From Nitrospira sp. (GTDB lineage Bacteria > Nitrospirota > Thermodesulfovibrionia > Thermodesulfovibrionales > SM23-35), in assembly GCA_016873575.1 (NCBI GenBank), contig VGWY01000161.1, forward strand, positions 1 to 5,909: a DNA stretch of 5,909 nt, in the 5' to 3' direction. Positions 1 through 5,653 of the stretch are shown here, piece after piece; within the stretch, counting starts at the first letter, position 1, and each line of letters starts with the position of its first letter. Position numbers and translations under genes: made by a program. Under the pieces are notes generated by a model. That model ran no database searches and was not told the origin of the DNA. It saw nothing but the letters and a program-made list of their open reading frames with translations.

Positions 1-819
1 CCTTCCAACCCCCTTGAAGACTTTATAGATTCTGACGGAATTCAACGTGGTGTTAGCCCCGATTTGAAAGAAGCATTTATTGTCGATAAGTCTGCTATAA
101 AGAAATTCAAGCTTGAGACTTTTAAATTAAAACCAACGGTGACAGGTGGAAAGCAGATTAAAAGATATCATGTTGACTATCAGGGTCACTATTTGATTTA
201 TACCAAAAGGGGTGATAACTTTAAATCTATTCTAAACATATGTAACTATATTGACCAATTTAAAGACAAAATAACTTGTGTAGAGGTTAAACAGAAAAAG
301 CATCCGCTTTATGCACTTCATCGCCCAAGAAAAGAAGATATTTTCTTAAAACACCAGAAGTTAATTGGAGTGATAACGGAAGACGAATTAATTGTTGCAT
401 TGGATGAGAATAAGCTTTTCCCAACTGATGGATGCTATCTTTTTTCAGTTAAAGAAATAAATGAAATAAAGTATATACTTGCATTACTAAACTCAAAACT
501 TTTTACATTTTTGTACAGATTGATTTCATTGGAAGAAGGTAGAGCGTTAGCTCAGGTTAAACCAACGGTTATCAATCAACTTCGCATTCGCACCATCGAC
601 TTCAACAACCCTACTGAAAAAGCCGTCCATGACAAACTCATCTCCCTCGTTGACAGAATGCTTGAACTTTACAAAAAGAAAACCTCCTTACCTCCATCGG
701 CAGAAAGAGAAAAGATTGAACGTGAGATTGCGGTTACTGATGAAAAGATAGATGAGATTGTTTATGGGCTTTATGGGATAACAGAGGAGGAGAGGAAGAG
801 TGTAGAAGGAAATGCTTAA
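1..819 (+). CDS. TaqI/Eco57I-like restriction-methylase, C-terminal part (5' end outside window)
   Basis: The reading frame is open from base 1, so the gene begins upstream and 272 residues are visible. The first in-frame start-like codon (TTG at 64) is internal. The segment resembles the TaqI-like C-terminal specificity domain of N6-adenine methylases and fused type IIG restriction-modification enzymes, which reads the DNA target. Typical marks are IQRGVSPDLKEAFIVD (about nt 40-87), YLIYTKRG (nt 169-192) and ALLNSKLF then KPTVINQLRI (nt 484-591), the usual end of the target-recognition domain. A helical tail with LISLVDRMLELYKKK and IDEIVYGLYGITEEER closes the protein. The catalytic NPPY motif is not in view, so methylation and cleavage cannot be judged. 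The tail is GC-richer than the specificity domain. The next gene starts 33 bases downstream on the same strand, which suggests co-transcription. Confidence 0.87.
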   Translation, partial: PSNPLEDFIDSDGIQRGVSPDLKEAFIVDKSAIKKFKLETFKLKPTVTGGKQIKRYHVDYQGHYLIYTKRGDNFKSILNICNYIDQFKDKITCVEVKQKKHPLYALHRPRKEDIFLKHQKLIGVITEDELIVALDENKLFPTDGCYLFSVKEINEIKYILALLNSKLFTFLYRLISLEEGRALAQVKPTVINQLRIRTIDFNNPTEKAVHDKLISLVDRMLELYKKKTSLPPSAEREKIEREIAVTDEKIDEIVYGLYGITEEERKSVEGNA

Positions 820-852
820 AAATTATAGAGATATAAAGCCTGTGAGGAGTGA

Positions 853-2412
853 ATGCTTACTCCGCAAAAGCCACATAAATTAGATTTGCTGGAGCAAGAA
901 ATAATAAAAGCAGTGCGCCAATTTTCTTCTGCAGAACTGCTTTTAGCCATCAACGCAGTGATGAAACAGAGGACAGGCACAGAGGCTCAGTCAAACGGCA
1001 ACGAACTATATAACCTCCCTTTTATTGCAGCAGCACTTTCCTCATTTGCAGTCAGATATTCAAATCCATATCGAGGCAACAAAAAGATTTCTTTGGCTGA
1101 GTTGAAAAGACTTTCGGATTTAACCTTCACATATCTTGGTGCTGACCCAATTACACATGATGAAGAACTTGCTGCCGAATTCCGGAACTCCAATCCTATA
1201 TTTATGATTTTACGCATTGTTGGTAATCAGTTTCCGTTTGAAGTTAACACTTATGCCTTCGTAGGGCAAACGCTTCTTTTATATGGTGAGCTACCAAAGG
1301 AAATAGAGTCAAAGAATGAAGTGCCGCGCTTTGACTTCTCTGCTGTATTTCAGAAGATAAATGGACTCTCTTTAGAAAATTTTATATGCTGTGGTTTTGT
1401 GGCATGGGCTGCCTTTTCATCTAAAACAAACCTTGGCATTACACGCGAATATTTTGAAAAAGCGCGCTCACAAGGCATCAAGCTGCCTGATGATGAGGGT
1501 ATAAAATATGTGCTTGACTGTATTACTGCAGACCCCGTTCGTTTTCGCCAGAAATACGAAGAAATGAAGCAAAGAGATCGGCGTTTTGGTATGTATGATT
1601 TTAATCCACTCCTAACTTTGCCAATTGTGCGACCTTGGCGTCACTATGGAACAACCTCTATGCTGAATGATCGAATAATCGCCCCCTTGCCTAATCTTAT
1701 CGCTTACCGAATCTCGACTGGTATCTTTTATGAGATATTTAACTCTTATAAAGAAGATTTTTCTCGATACTTTGGCCATTTATTTGAAGCATATGTTGGA
1801 CGTTTGCTAAAAGCATTTGTTGAGCCTCAAAACTTAATTTCGGAGGAAATGATTAAGCAGAATTATCCTTCATTTCAGGGAAAAGTGCCAGACTGGGTTG
1901 TATTGGAAGGTTCAACCGCTATTCTGATAGAGTGCAAGGCAACACGATTTTCCTTAACTGCTCTAAGTACAGGTGCACAAGAATCAGTTGATAAGAGCTT
2001 AGCGCAGGTACTTAAGGGATTAAAGCAACTAAGTGAATTTAAGAATGCGTTAATAAAAAAAGGATCTGGTCTTGAACGGTTTAATCACTGCTCGGCATTC
2101 AGAACAGTACTTGTTACATTCGAACCGCTCTATCTGATAAATACAGTCTTCTTTCGCGAGCACATCGATAATCTTCTGAAATTAGAAGGTGTTTCCGATC
2201 TGTCTTGGCGTATCCTATCTATAAAAGAGCTTGAAGCATTTCAACCACATTTTAATGCAGGAATATCTCTTTCAGACACTTTAACGGCACTGGAAAGAGC
2301 ATCATTTCATCAGGTCCTCAATGATTACATAACGAAAACAGGGTGTACCTATAAGGATTCTATACTTTACAAATATGATGAGGAAATGTACAAAAAAATG
2401 GGTCTTGAGTAA
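853..2412 (+). CDS. Uncharacterised 519-residue protein with a PD-(D/E)XK-type nuclease core
   Basis: I do not recognise a named family. The N-terminal 300 or so residues look mostly helical, with no transmembrane segment or signal peptide evident. The C-terminal part contains FGHLFEAYVGRLLKAF (E312), then VPDWVVLEG (D347) and AILIECKAT (E360, C361, K362). This acid, then D, then ExK order on strand-forming residues is the usual signature of PD-(D/E)XK nucleases, so I infer a cytoplasmic DNA-cutting enzyme. The start is fixed by an in-frame TGA at 850-852 directly before the ATG; GAGGAG at 844-849 is the likely ribosome site but sits only three bases away. It follows a restriction-methylase by 33 bases and precedes an Mrr-like nuclease, so a role in restriction or phage defence is plausible. 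Alternatives are a restriction subunit paired with the upstream enzyme, or a stand-alone nuclease. Confidence 0.85.
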   Translation: MLTPQKPHKLDLLEQEIIKAVRQFSSAELLLAINAVMKQRTGTEAQSNGNELYNLPFIAAALSSFAVRYSNPYRGNKKISLAELKRLSDLTFTYLGADPITHDEELAAEFRNSNPIFMILRIVGNQFPFEVNTYAFVGQTLLLYGELPKEIESKNEVPRFDFSAVFQKINGLSLENFICCGFVAWAAFSSKTNLGITREYFEKARSQGIKLPDDEGIKYVLDCITADPVRFRQKYEEMKQRDRRFGMYDFNPLLTLPIVRPWRHYGTTSMLNDRIIAPLPNLIAYRISTGIFYEIFNSYKEDFSRYFGHLFEAYVGRLLKAFVEPQNLISEEMIKQNYPSFQGKVPDWVVLEGSTAILIECKATRFSLTALSTGAQESVDKSLAQVLKGLKQLSEFKNALIKKGSGLERFNHCSAFRTVLVTFEPLYLINTVFFREHIDNLLKLEGVSDLSWRILSIKELEAFQPHFNAGISLSDTLTALERASFHQVLNDYITKTGCTYKDSILYKYDEEMYKKMGLE

Positions 2413-2413
2413 C

Positions 2414-2539
2414 GAAAATATCTGGCGGGAGATTGCCGTCACAGATTTAAAAATTGGCTATATTGTTTATGAGCTTTATGGGATAAAGGAAGAGACTAGG
2501 AAGAGAATTGATAAGGATTCATGTCAAGACAATGCTTAA
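2414..2539 (+). pseudogene. Remnant of a restriction-methylase C-terminal tail
   Basis: Starting two bases after the stop of the preceding gene, this frame reads ENIWREIAVTDLKIGYIVY, then ELYGIKEETRKR, and ends with DNA and a TAA stop at 2537-2539. It matches the tail of the gene at 1-819 (EIAVTDEKIDEIVYGLYG, then ITEEERK). Over 25 codons (724-798 against 2429-2503) I count 57 of 75 identical bases and 19 of 25 identical residues, with no gaps, and both copies end in AATGCTTAA. There is no start codon and no specificity domain here, so it cannot be a working gene. It is the end of an old second copy, too diverged to be a recent duplication. It places the 519-residue nuclease gene between two direct copies of the same gene end. 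Confidence 0.8.
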
Positions 2540-2589
2540 GCCATATTAAGGCGTATCAATTGACAAGAGTATTTCTGAGAGGTTTGTAG

Positions 2590-3327
2590 ATGAGAGGCCT
2601 TTACATCAATAAATGGAAGTTATTTGAGAAGTTAGTTACAGCGATTCACCTCGTTGATGAATCGAATTCGAGAATAAAATGGAATGAGAAAATCTACGGT
2701 AGACAGTTTGACGTGACGATCAGGACTAAAATCGGTTTCTACGACTATTTGACGGTTATCGAATGTAAGAATTTTTCGGAACCTGTCCCTGTTAAGGAGG
2801 TTGAAGCATTCGTCACTAAGTCTCGCAGCGTTAAAGCAGATAAAGCAGTTATTGTCTCCTCATCAGGATATCAGTCAGGGGCTGAGGAAGTCGCCAAACA
2901 GAATAAGATTGAATTATTCACCCTAAAGGTAAGCTATGAAATACCAGAAAACCTCGATTCTGGACAAATTGTTTATGCGCTGAACGCATATGATTTTAAG
3001 CTGCACCTTCCTGATGGGAAAACTTATATCCTTTTACCAGAGGAAAAAAATATGCTTCCTTACCTGATTAAGCACACTATATTCAAAAGAGGCGAACATA
3101 GTAGGCTGCTCAATGGTATTATGGAAAGCCTAAGAGAAGAACTGTCATCAAAAGCCCGATGTGAAGTCCAGTTACAGTATATTCCTTTGCAACCTGGCAC
3201 AAGAGCAATAAATCCAATTATCGAGAAAGATGTGGAGATCTCCGGCTTCTCATTCGCCTACGAATTGGTTCCAGCAAAGCTTCTAAAGGGTAATGTTGCA
3301 GTTGATCCTGGTAAAAACAGGTTCTGA
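2590..3327 (+). CDS. Mrr-like PD-(D/E)XK restriction endonuclease
   Basis: A 245-residue protein. Residues 9-110 fit the Mrr-type catalytic fold: KWKLFEKLV (E13), GRQFDVTIR (D41), LTVIECKN (E58, C59, K60), a helix VKEVEAFVTK, the strand KADKAVIVSSSGYQSGA (about 82-98), and AKQNKIELFTL. In this family D and ExK bind the metal for DNA cleavage, and the later GYQSGA stretch is the usual final strand-turn-helix. Residues 111-245 form an extra domain I cannot identify; it has no obvious membrane segment. Mrr-family enzymes often cut modified DNA, so a type IV restriction role is reasonable, but the substrate cannot be read here. A TAG lies directly before the ATG, and GAGAGG at 2577-2582 is a suitable ribosome site seven bases upstream. 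It may form a defence group with the two upstream genes. Confidence 0.85.
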   Translation: MRGLYINKWKLFEKLVTAIHLVDESNSRIKWNEKIYGRQFDVTIRTKIGFYDYLTVIECKNFSEPVPVKEVEAFVTKSRSVKADKAVIVSSSGYQSGAEEVAKQNKIELFTLKVSYEIPENLDSGQIVYALNAYDFKLHLPDGKTYILLPEEKNMLPYLIKHTIFKRGEHSRLLNGIMESLREELSSKARCEVQLQYIPLQPGTRAINPIIEKDVEISGFSFAYELVPAKLLKGNVAVDPGKNRF

Positions 3328-3495
3328 GGGTCTGACTTGACTATTGACATTTTTACACACAAGGAACAAAAAGAAATGGGAATCGTTAAAACTAAAAAGG
3401 GTCTTCAATCTTCACTTAACAGCACCTATTTGATGCAGGGGGGAGAGAATATTATTGAGGGTGGATGATTTTAGAAGGGGATTCAGGTAAAATAA
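3327..3495 (+). repeat. Shared TA leader, copy A
   Basis: This intergenic stretch resembles the sequence before hicB (5291-5391). Shared parts in order are AGGGTCTGA (3327-3335), CTTCAATCTTCACTTAACAG (3403-3422, one mismatch), then GAGGG, GATGATTT, a G-rich stretch and AGGTAAAATAA ending at 3495. From the second block to the end the copies are nearly equal in length (93 against 91 bases), although the middle has diverged. Copy A has 67 bases between the first two blocks where copy B has one. The first block starts on the last base of the Mrr-like gene's stop codon. Both copies lie just before a TA pair, so this is probably an upstream region that travels with TA cassettes. A decayed small mobile element is the alternative. 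Confidence 0.6.
3465..3493 (+). promoter_or_regulatory. Possible promoter of the UPF0175/DUF3368 operon
   Basis: ATGATT (3465-3470) and TAAAAT (3488-3493) are separated by 17 bases. The same two hexamers with the same spacing occur at 5361-5389 before hicB, in otherwise diverged DNA. TAAAAT is a fair -10 box; ATGATT is a poor -35 match, so the promoter would be weak or dependent on a regulator. TA operons are usually repressed by their own antitoxin, but I see no clear operator palindrome here. The call rests on spacing and conservation alone. Confidence 0.35.
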
Positions 3496-3510
3496 AAATG
3501 AAGCATGAAT

Positions 3511-3520
3511 AGGAGGTGAT
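3511..3520 (+). promoter_or_regulatory. Near-perfect Shine-Dalgarno site
   Basis: AGGAGGTGAT is fully complementary to the 3' end of bacterial 16S rRNA and lies five bases before the ATG at 3526. It fixes that start and predicts strong translation of the antitoxin compared with the overlapping toxin gene, whose own ribosome site is weak. Confidence 0.75.
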
Positions 3521-3525
3521 TATTT

Positions 3526-3777
3526 ATGGAAAAGATTGTTTTAGAAATTCCGGAAGAGATATTAATCTCATTGAAAGAAACCCCTTTAGAACTTTCGAGA
3601 GACATACGAATGCTTGCTGCTGTAAAGCTTTATGAAATGGGCAAGCTATCCTCAGGCAGGGCAGCCCAACTCGCGGGCATTCCAAGGGTAAGTTTTCTTC
3701 AATCTCTTTCACGTTATGGCGTCTCAATATTTGAATTAACCTCCGAAGAACTAAGACAGGATTATGAGAATGCATAG
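3526..3777 (+). CDS. UPF0175-family antitoxin
   Basis: This 83-residue protein fits the UPF0175 family of small DNA-binding antitoxins. The order is a strand-forming start (KIVLEIPEEI), a helix (DIRMLAAVKLYEMGKLS, about 26-42), then a helix-turn-helix-like stretch SSGRAAQLAGIPRVSFLQ (about 42-59), and a C-terminal YGVSIFELTSEEL. Length is normal for the family. Members usually pair with a DUF3368 PIN-domain toxin, and exactly such a gene overlaps the 3' end by 14 bases. The expected role is to bind and neutralise the toxin and to repress the operon from the upstream region. The antisense frame over the same bases is open too, but has no family resemblance and is a shadow. This is the only pair in the window with both partners complete. 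Confidence 0.88.
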   Translation: MEKIVLEIPEEILISLKETPLELSRDIRMLAAVKLYEMGKLSSGRAAQLAGIPRVSFLQSLSRYGVSIFELTSEELRQDYENA

Positions 3778-4255
3778 AACTGTTATTGTCAATACATCAC
3801 CCCTTTTCTACCTGCACAGAGCAGGTTGCCTTGATTGTCTTGAAAAGCTGTATGGAGAAATTGTTATTCCAGAGGCTGTAGCTTTTGAACTTGAGGAAGG
3901 GAAAAGGATTGGAGAAGATGTTCCTAAAATAGAGGATTATCATTGGATAAAGGTAAAAAAAGTAACCATTCCTGCATTCATTAAAATCATTCCTGATTTG
4001 GGGCAGGGTGAGGCAGAGGTTTTAGCATTAGGCTGTGAGGAAAAAGAGCCGCTTCTTATCATAGATGATTCATTAGCCCGGAGAATAGCAAAACTTCAAG
4101 CATTTAAACTTACAGGAACTGCCGGAGTTCTACTAAAAGCAAAGAAAGTAGGTCATATTGCAGAGATAAAGCCCATAATTGAAAAATTAAAGGAAGCTGG
4201 TTTTTATCTTAATGATAAACTTGTTGCTGATATTTTAAAAATGTCAGAAGAATGA
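3764..4255 (+). CDS. DUF3368-family PIN-domain toxin
   Basis: A 163-residue protein of the DUF3368 branch of PIN-domain proteins, predicted metal-dependent RNases acting as VapC-like toxins. Visible marks are VIVNTSPLFYL at the start (N10 where most PIN proteins have Asp), YGEIVIPEAVAFEL (E42), GQGEAEVLAL (E83, E85) and LLIIDDSLARRIA (D101, D102), followed by TGTAGVLLKAKKVG and a helical C-terminus. These supply the acidic cluster expected for activity. Asn at the first position is known in this branch, so it does not by itself suggest inactivation. The gene overlaps the antitoxin by 14 bases, implying translational coupling. ATG at 3764 and ATG at 3770 are both possible starts, and neither has a strong ribosome site. 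The next gene follows after three bases. Confidence 0.87.
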   Translation: MRMHRTVIVNTSPLFYLHRAGCLDCLEKLYGEIVIPEAVAFELEEGKRIGEDVPKIEDYHWIKVKKVTIPAFIKIIPDLGQGEAEVLALGCEEKEPLLIIDDSLARRIAKLQAFKLTGTAGVLLKAKKVGHIAEIKPIIEKLKEAGFYLNDKLVADILKMSEE

Positions 4256-4258
4256 GAT

Positions 4259-4489
4259 ATGAAGCCGATTAAGATAGTATATGATGAGAAAGGCAATACG
4301 CTTCATGTCCGTTTTAGCGATAAGAAGGAAGCTTATTGCAAAGAAAGCGATGTTGGGAAAGAGATTGTCTACTCAATAGCTGCGGACGGTAGCGTAATAG
4401 GATTTGAGATATTAAACTATCTCACAAAAGGGGAGCGGAAACCTTCAAGGGGTCTGCCTGTAAAGACAGCGGTACGGAAGGCATCGTAG
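4259..4489 (+). CDS. DUF2283-family small protein, probable orphan antitoxin
   Basis: A 76-residue protein matching the DUF2283 pattern: IKIVYDEKGNTLHVRFSD at the start, a middle segment ending GKEIVYSIAADGSVIGFEIL, then a short basic tail. The family is a compact beta-sheet protein often found beside a DUF4258 toxin and thought to act as antitoxin. No DUF4258 gene is present here. The gene starts three bases after the DUF3368 toxin's stop, so it is probably translated from the same mRNA. It could be an orphan left by loss of its toxin, or a third member recruited to the UPF0175/DUF3368 pair. The family call is solid; the role is inferred from other genomes. Confidence 0.8.
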   Translation: MKPIKIVYDEKGNTLHVRFSDKKEAYCKESDVGKEIVYSIAADGSVIGFEILNYLTKGERKPSRGLPVKTAVRKAS

Positions 4490-4509
4490 ATTTAAGGATA
4501 TACATAACA

Positions 4510-4773
4510 ATGCTGGGTACTGTTAAAAAGACAAAGCATCCATATATATCCATAGACCCAAAGATTTCTGGAGGGCAGCCTGTGATCAGAAGGACTCGTA
4601 TAAAGGTAGTAGATATTGCAATTAGGTATGAACTTATGGGGTGGAGTGCTGACAGGATTATTGATGAATATCCACATCTGAAACTTGAGCAAATCCATGA
4701 CGCTCTGTCGTACTATTATGAAAACAAAGATATTTTTGATAGAAAATACCAAGAAAATCCTTACTCTCGATAA
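4510..4773 (+). CDS. DUF433-family (VapB45-like) antitoxin
   Basis: An 87-residue protein with the DUF433 pattern: ISIDPKISGGQPVIRRTRI (13-31), then the helix-turn-helix-like stretch GWSADRIIDEYPHLKLEQI (44-62) and ALSYYYENKD. DUF433 proteins are winged-helix-like antitoxins usually followed by a DUF5615 (PIN-like) toxin. No such toxin follows. Instead, a different PIN gene lacking its N-terminal half is joined in another frame near 4755. The antitoxin therefore looks complete, while its last few residues (about QENPYSR) may come from the joined DNA. AAGGA at 4494-4498 lies 11 bases before the ATG, a rather long spacing. The gene begins 20 bases after the DUF2283 stop and is probably on the same transcript. 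Confidence 0.82.
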   Translation: MLGTVKKTKHPYISIDPKISGGQPVIRRTRIKVVDIAIRYELMGWSADRIIDEYPHLKLEQIHDALSYYYENKDIFDRKYQENPYSR

Positions 4774-5017
4774 AACTTCTGATGAGCTTGCTGGAATTTA
4801 TATCAGAGAAAAGATAATTCCCCCAAAAAAGTTGGAAGATGCACAGCATATTGCCATTGCAACATGTCATCAGATGGATGTTCTATTATCTTGGAATTTT
4901 AAGCATCTTGCAAACATACAAAAGCAAATAGATGTTAAAATAATAAACGAGAAGGAAGGATATTTCTATCCATTGATCTTAACGAATCCAATGGAGGTAT
5001 TGTATGAAAACAATTAA
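4685..5017 (+). pseudogene. VapC-type PIN toxin, N-terminal half missing
   Basis: The open frame spans 110 codons, but the first 23 or so overlap the DUF433 gene in another frame and show no family resemblance. From about 4754 the sequence is the C-terminal half of a VapC-like PIN protein: KKILTLDKTSDELAGIYI, IIPPKKLEDAQHIAIATC (D52 is the conserved acid of this helix), MDVLLSWNFKHLANIQK, and a tail ending TNPMEVLYENN. The first strand with its catalytic Asp, and roughly the first half of the domain, are absent. The product is unlikely to be an active RNase. The simplest cause is a deletion or recombination joining the end of a DUF433 gene to the middle of a vapC-like gene. The small partner gene overlaps its 3' end by 14 bases, as in an intact pair. 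Confidence 0.72.
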
Positions 5018-5207
5018 AAAGACAGCCCCTATATCGAGGGCATTATCAGAGGTCTGGGAATGGAAGGAAGATGTGTATAAAGATGTCAAAGACATGTCGT
5101 TTGAAGAAAAGCACAGATACTACGAAAATAGCTTACGAGAATCTGTAAAGATACTTAGGGGAAAACTTAAAACTAATCCTGACGGTAGCTACTCTATAGT
5201 TAGATAA
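5004..5207 (+). CDS. Small charged protein, probable antitoxin partner of the truncated PIN toxin
   Basis: A 67-residue protein. After a short lead (MKTIKKTAPISRALSEVWEW) it is a charged helix-rich segment, FEEKHRYYENSLRESVKIL (about 33-51), then NPDGSYSIV at the end. I know similar short proteins beside PIN-domain toxins of this type, but cannot name a family with certainty. The start is well supported: GGAGG at 4993-4997 lies six bases before the ATG. It overlaps the truncated PIN gene by 14 bases, which indicates translational coupling and a toxin-antitoxin pairing with the antitoxin second. With the toxin broken, the gene is probably an orphan, though it is still open and has a good ribosome site. 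Confidence 0.7.
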   Translation: MKTIKKTAPISRALSEVWEWKEDVYKDVKDMSFEEKHRYYENSLRESVKILRGKLKTNPDGSYSIVR

Positions 5208-5211
5208 ACAG

Positions 5212-5277
5212 GACTTGAATAGCCCTTATGATTTGCTTGTCTCCCCCGTTGACAGGATGCTTGAACTGCATAAGTAG
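5212..5277 (+). pseudogene. Second remnant of a restriction-methylase tail
   Basis: This frame reads DLNSPYDLLVSPVDRMLELHK and then TAG. It matches DFNNP, then HDKLISLVDRMLELYKKK, of the gene at 1-819 (nt 598-681), with a five-codon gap after NSP. Over the 16 codons after the gap I count 35 of 48 identical bases. It is a fragment of about 22 codons with no start and an early stop, so it is a scar, not a gene. It covers the part of the tail just upstream of the part preserved at 2414-2539; the two remnants do not overlap in the parent protein. Confidence 0.7.
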
Positions 5278-5290
5278 GGAAACTTTTTGT

Positions 5291-5391
5291 AGGGTCTGAT
5301 CTTCAAACTTCACTTAACAGTATATTTAATGTGTGGTTAGAAAAGATAATAGAGGGACAGATGATTTCGAGCGGGAATTTAGGTAAAATAA
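5291..5391 (+). repeat. Shared TA leader, copy B
   Basis: This copy precedes hicB and matches the leader at 3327-3495. It has AGGGTCTGA (5291-5299), CTTCAAACTTCACTTAACAG (5301-5320), a diverged middle, then GAGGG (5352-5356), GATGATTT, a G-rich stretch and AGGTAAAATAA (to 5391). It lacks the 67 bases found between the first two blocks in copy A. It lies 13 bases after the methylase-tail remnant. Confidence 0.6.
5361..5389 (+). promoter_or_regulatory. Possible promoter of hicBA
   Basis: ATGATT (5361-5366) and TAAAAT (5384-5389) are 17 bases apart, exactly as in the leader before the UPF0175 gene. The -35 match is poor. Transcription would start near 5396, only about 15 bases before the hicB start codon. 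The assignment rests on conservation between the two copies. Confidence 0.35.
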
Positions 5392-5398
5392 GGGCATG

Positions 5399-5405
5399 AA
5401 GGAGG
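5399..5405 (+). promoter_or_regulatory. Ribosome binding site that decides the hicB start
   Basis: AAGGAGG lies five bases before the ATG at 5411. The in-frame ATG at 5396 overlaps the region just before this site and has no site of its own, so 5411 is the better start. Confidence 0.65.
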
Positions 5406-5410
5406 CAGAG

Positions 5411-5653
5411 ATGAAAGAGGTTCTTCAACATACAATTAAAGCATTTATCAGGAAAGGCGAGAAATATTATATTGCTGAATGTCTTGAAATACCGGTTGTA
5501 ACTCAGGGGAAAACTCTTGATGAAGCTGTAGCAAACCTCAAAGATGCGGTTGCACTCCATATAGAAGGTGAAAACCTTGAACAACTTGGACTCGCGCCAA
5601 ACCCAACGCTGCTTATCACCATGGAGCTGGAGCCTGTAGCAAGTGTCGCCTAA
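5411..5653 (+). CDS. hicB: HicB-family antitoxin
   Basis: An 80-residue protein from ATG 5411 (85 if ATG 5396 were used). It shows the HicB pattern of a partial RNase-H-like fold: strands HTIKAFIRKGEKYYIAECLE, then IPVVTQGKTLDEAVANLKDA, VALHIEGENLEQLGLAPN, and a final strand PTLLITMELEPV. In HicAB systems HicB binds HicA and blocks its mRNA-cutting activity. This short form has no added C-terminal DNA-binding domain that I can see, so autoregulation may be limited. A hicA reading frame starts inside its 3' end (GTG 5643) but is cut by an insertion sequence. The antitoxin itself looks complete. Confidence 0.87.
   Translation: MKEVLQHTIKAFIRKGEKYYIAECLEIPVVTQGKTLDEAVANLKDAVALHIEGENLEQLGLAPNPTLLITMELEPVASVA

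Noticed and set aside
812..883. Short frame starting with ATG overlapping the methylase stop and the next gene start
   Set aside because: Only 23 codons, runs into the N-terminus of the well-placed 519-residue gene, and has no family resemblance.
987..1217. Minus-strand frame inside the 519-residue gene
   Set aside because: Shadow of a long coding frame with no recognisable content.
2560..2565. TTGACA as a possible -35 box for the Mrr-like gene
   Set aside because: The expected -10 position falls on the ribosome site and holds no TATAAT-like sequence.
3307..3321. CCTG-loop-CAGG hairpin at the end of the Mrr-like gene as terminator
   Set aside because: The stem has only four pairs, it is inside the coding region and no T-run follows.
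3344..3349. TTGACA as a promoter between the Mrr-like gene and the TA operon
   Set aside because: No reasonable -10 hexamer at 15-19 bases downstream.
3524..3775. Open minus-strand frame of 83 codons covering the whole UPF0175 gene
   Set aside because: Exact antisense of a well-supported antitoxin; its translation resembles no family and it has no suitable ribosome site.
4492..4870. Two minus-strand frames across the DUF433/PIN region
   Set aside because: They lie antisense to recognised family sequences and show low-complexity, non-protein-like translation.
5303..5584. Minus-strand frame antisense to the hicB leader and hicB
   Set aside because: Antisense shadow of HicB; phenylalanine-rich translation without family resemblance.
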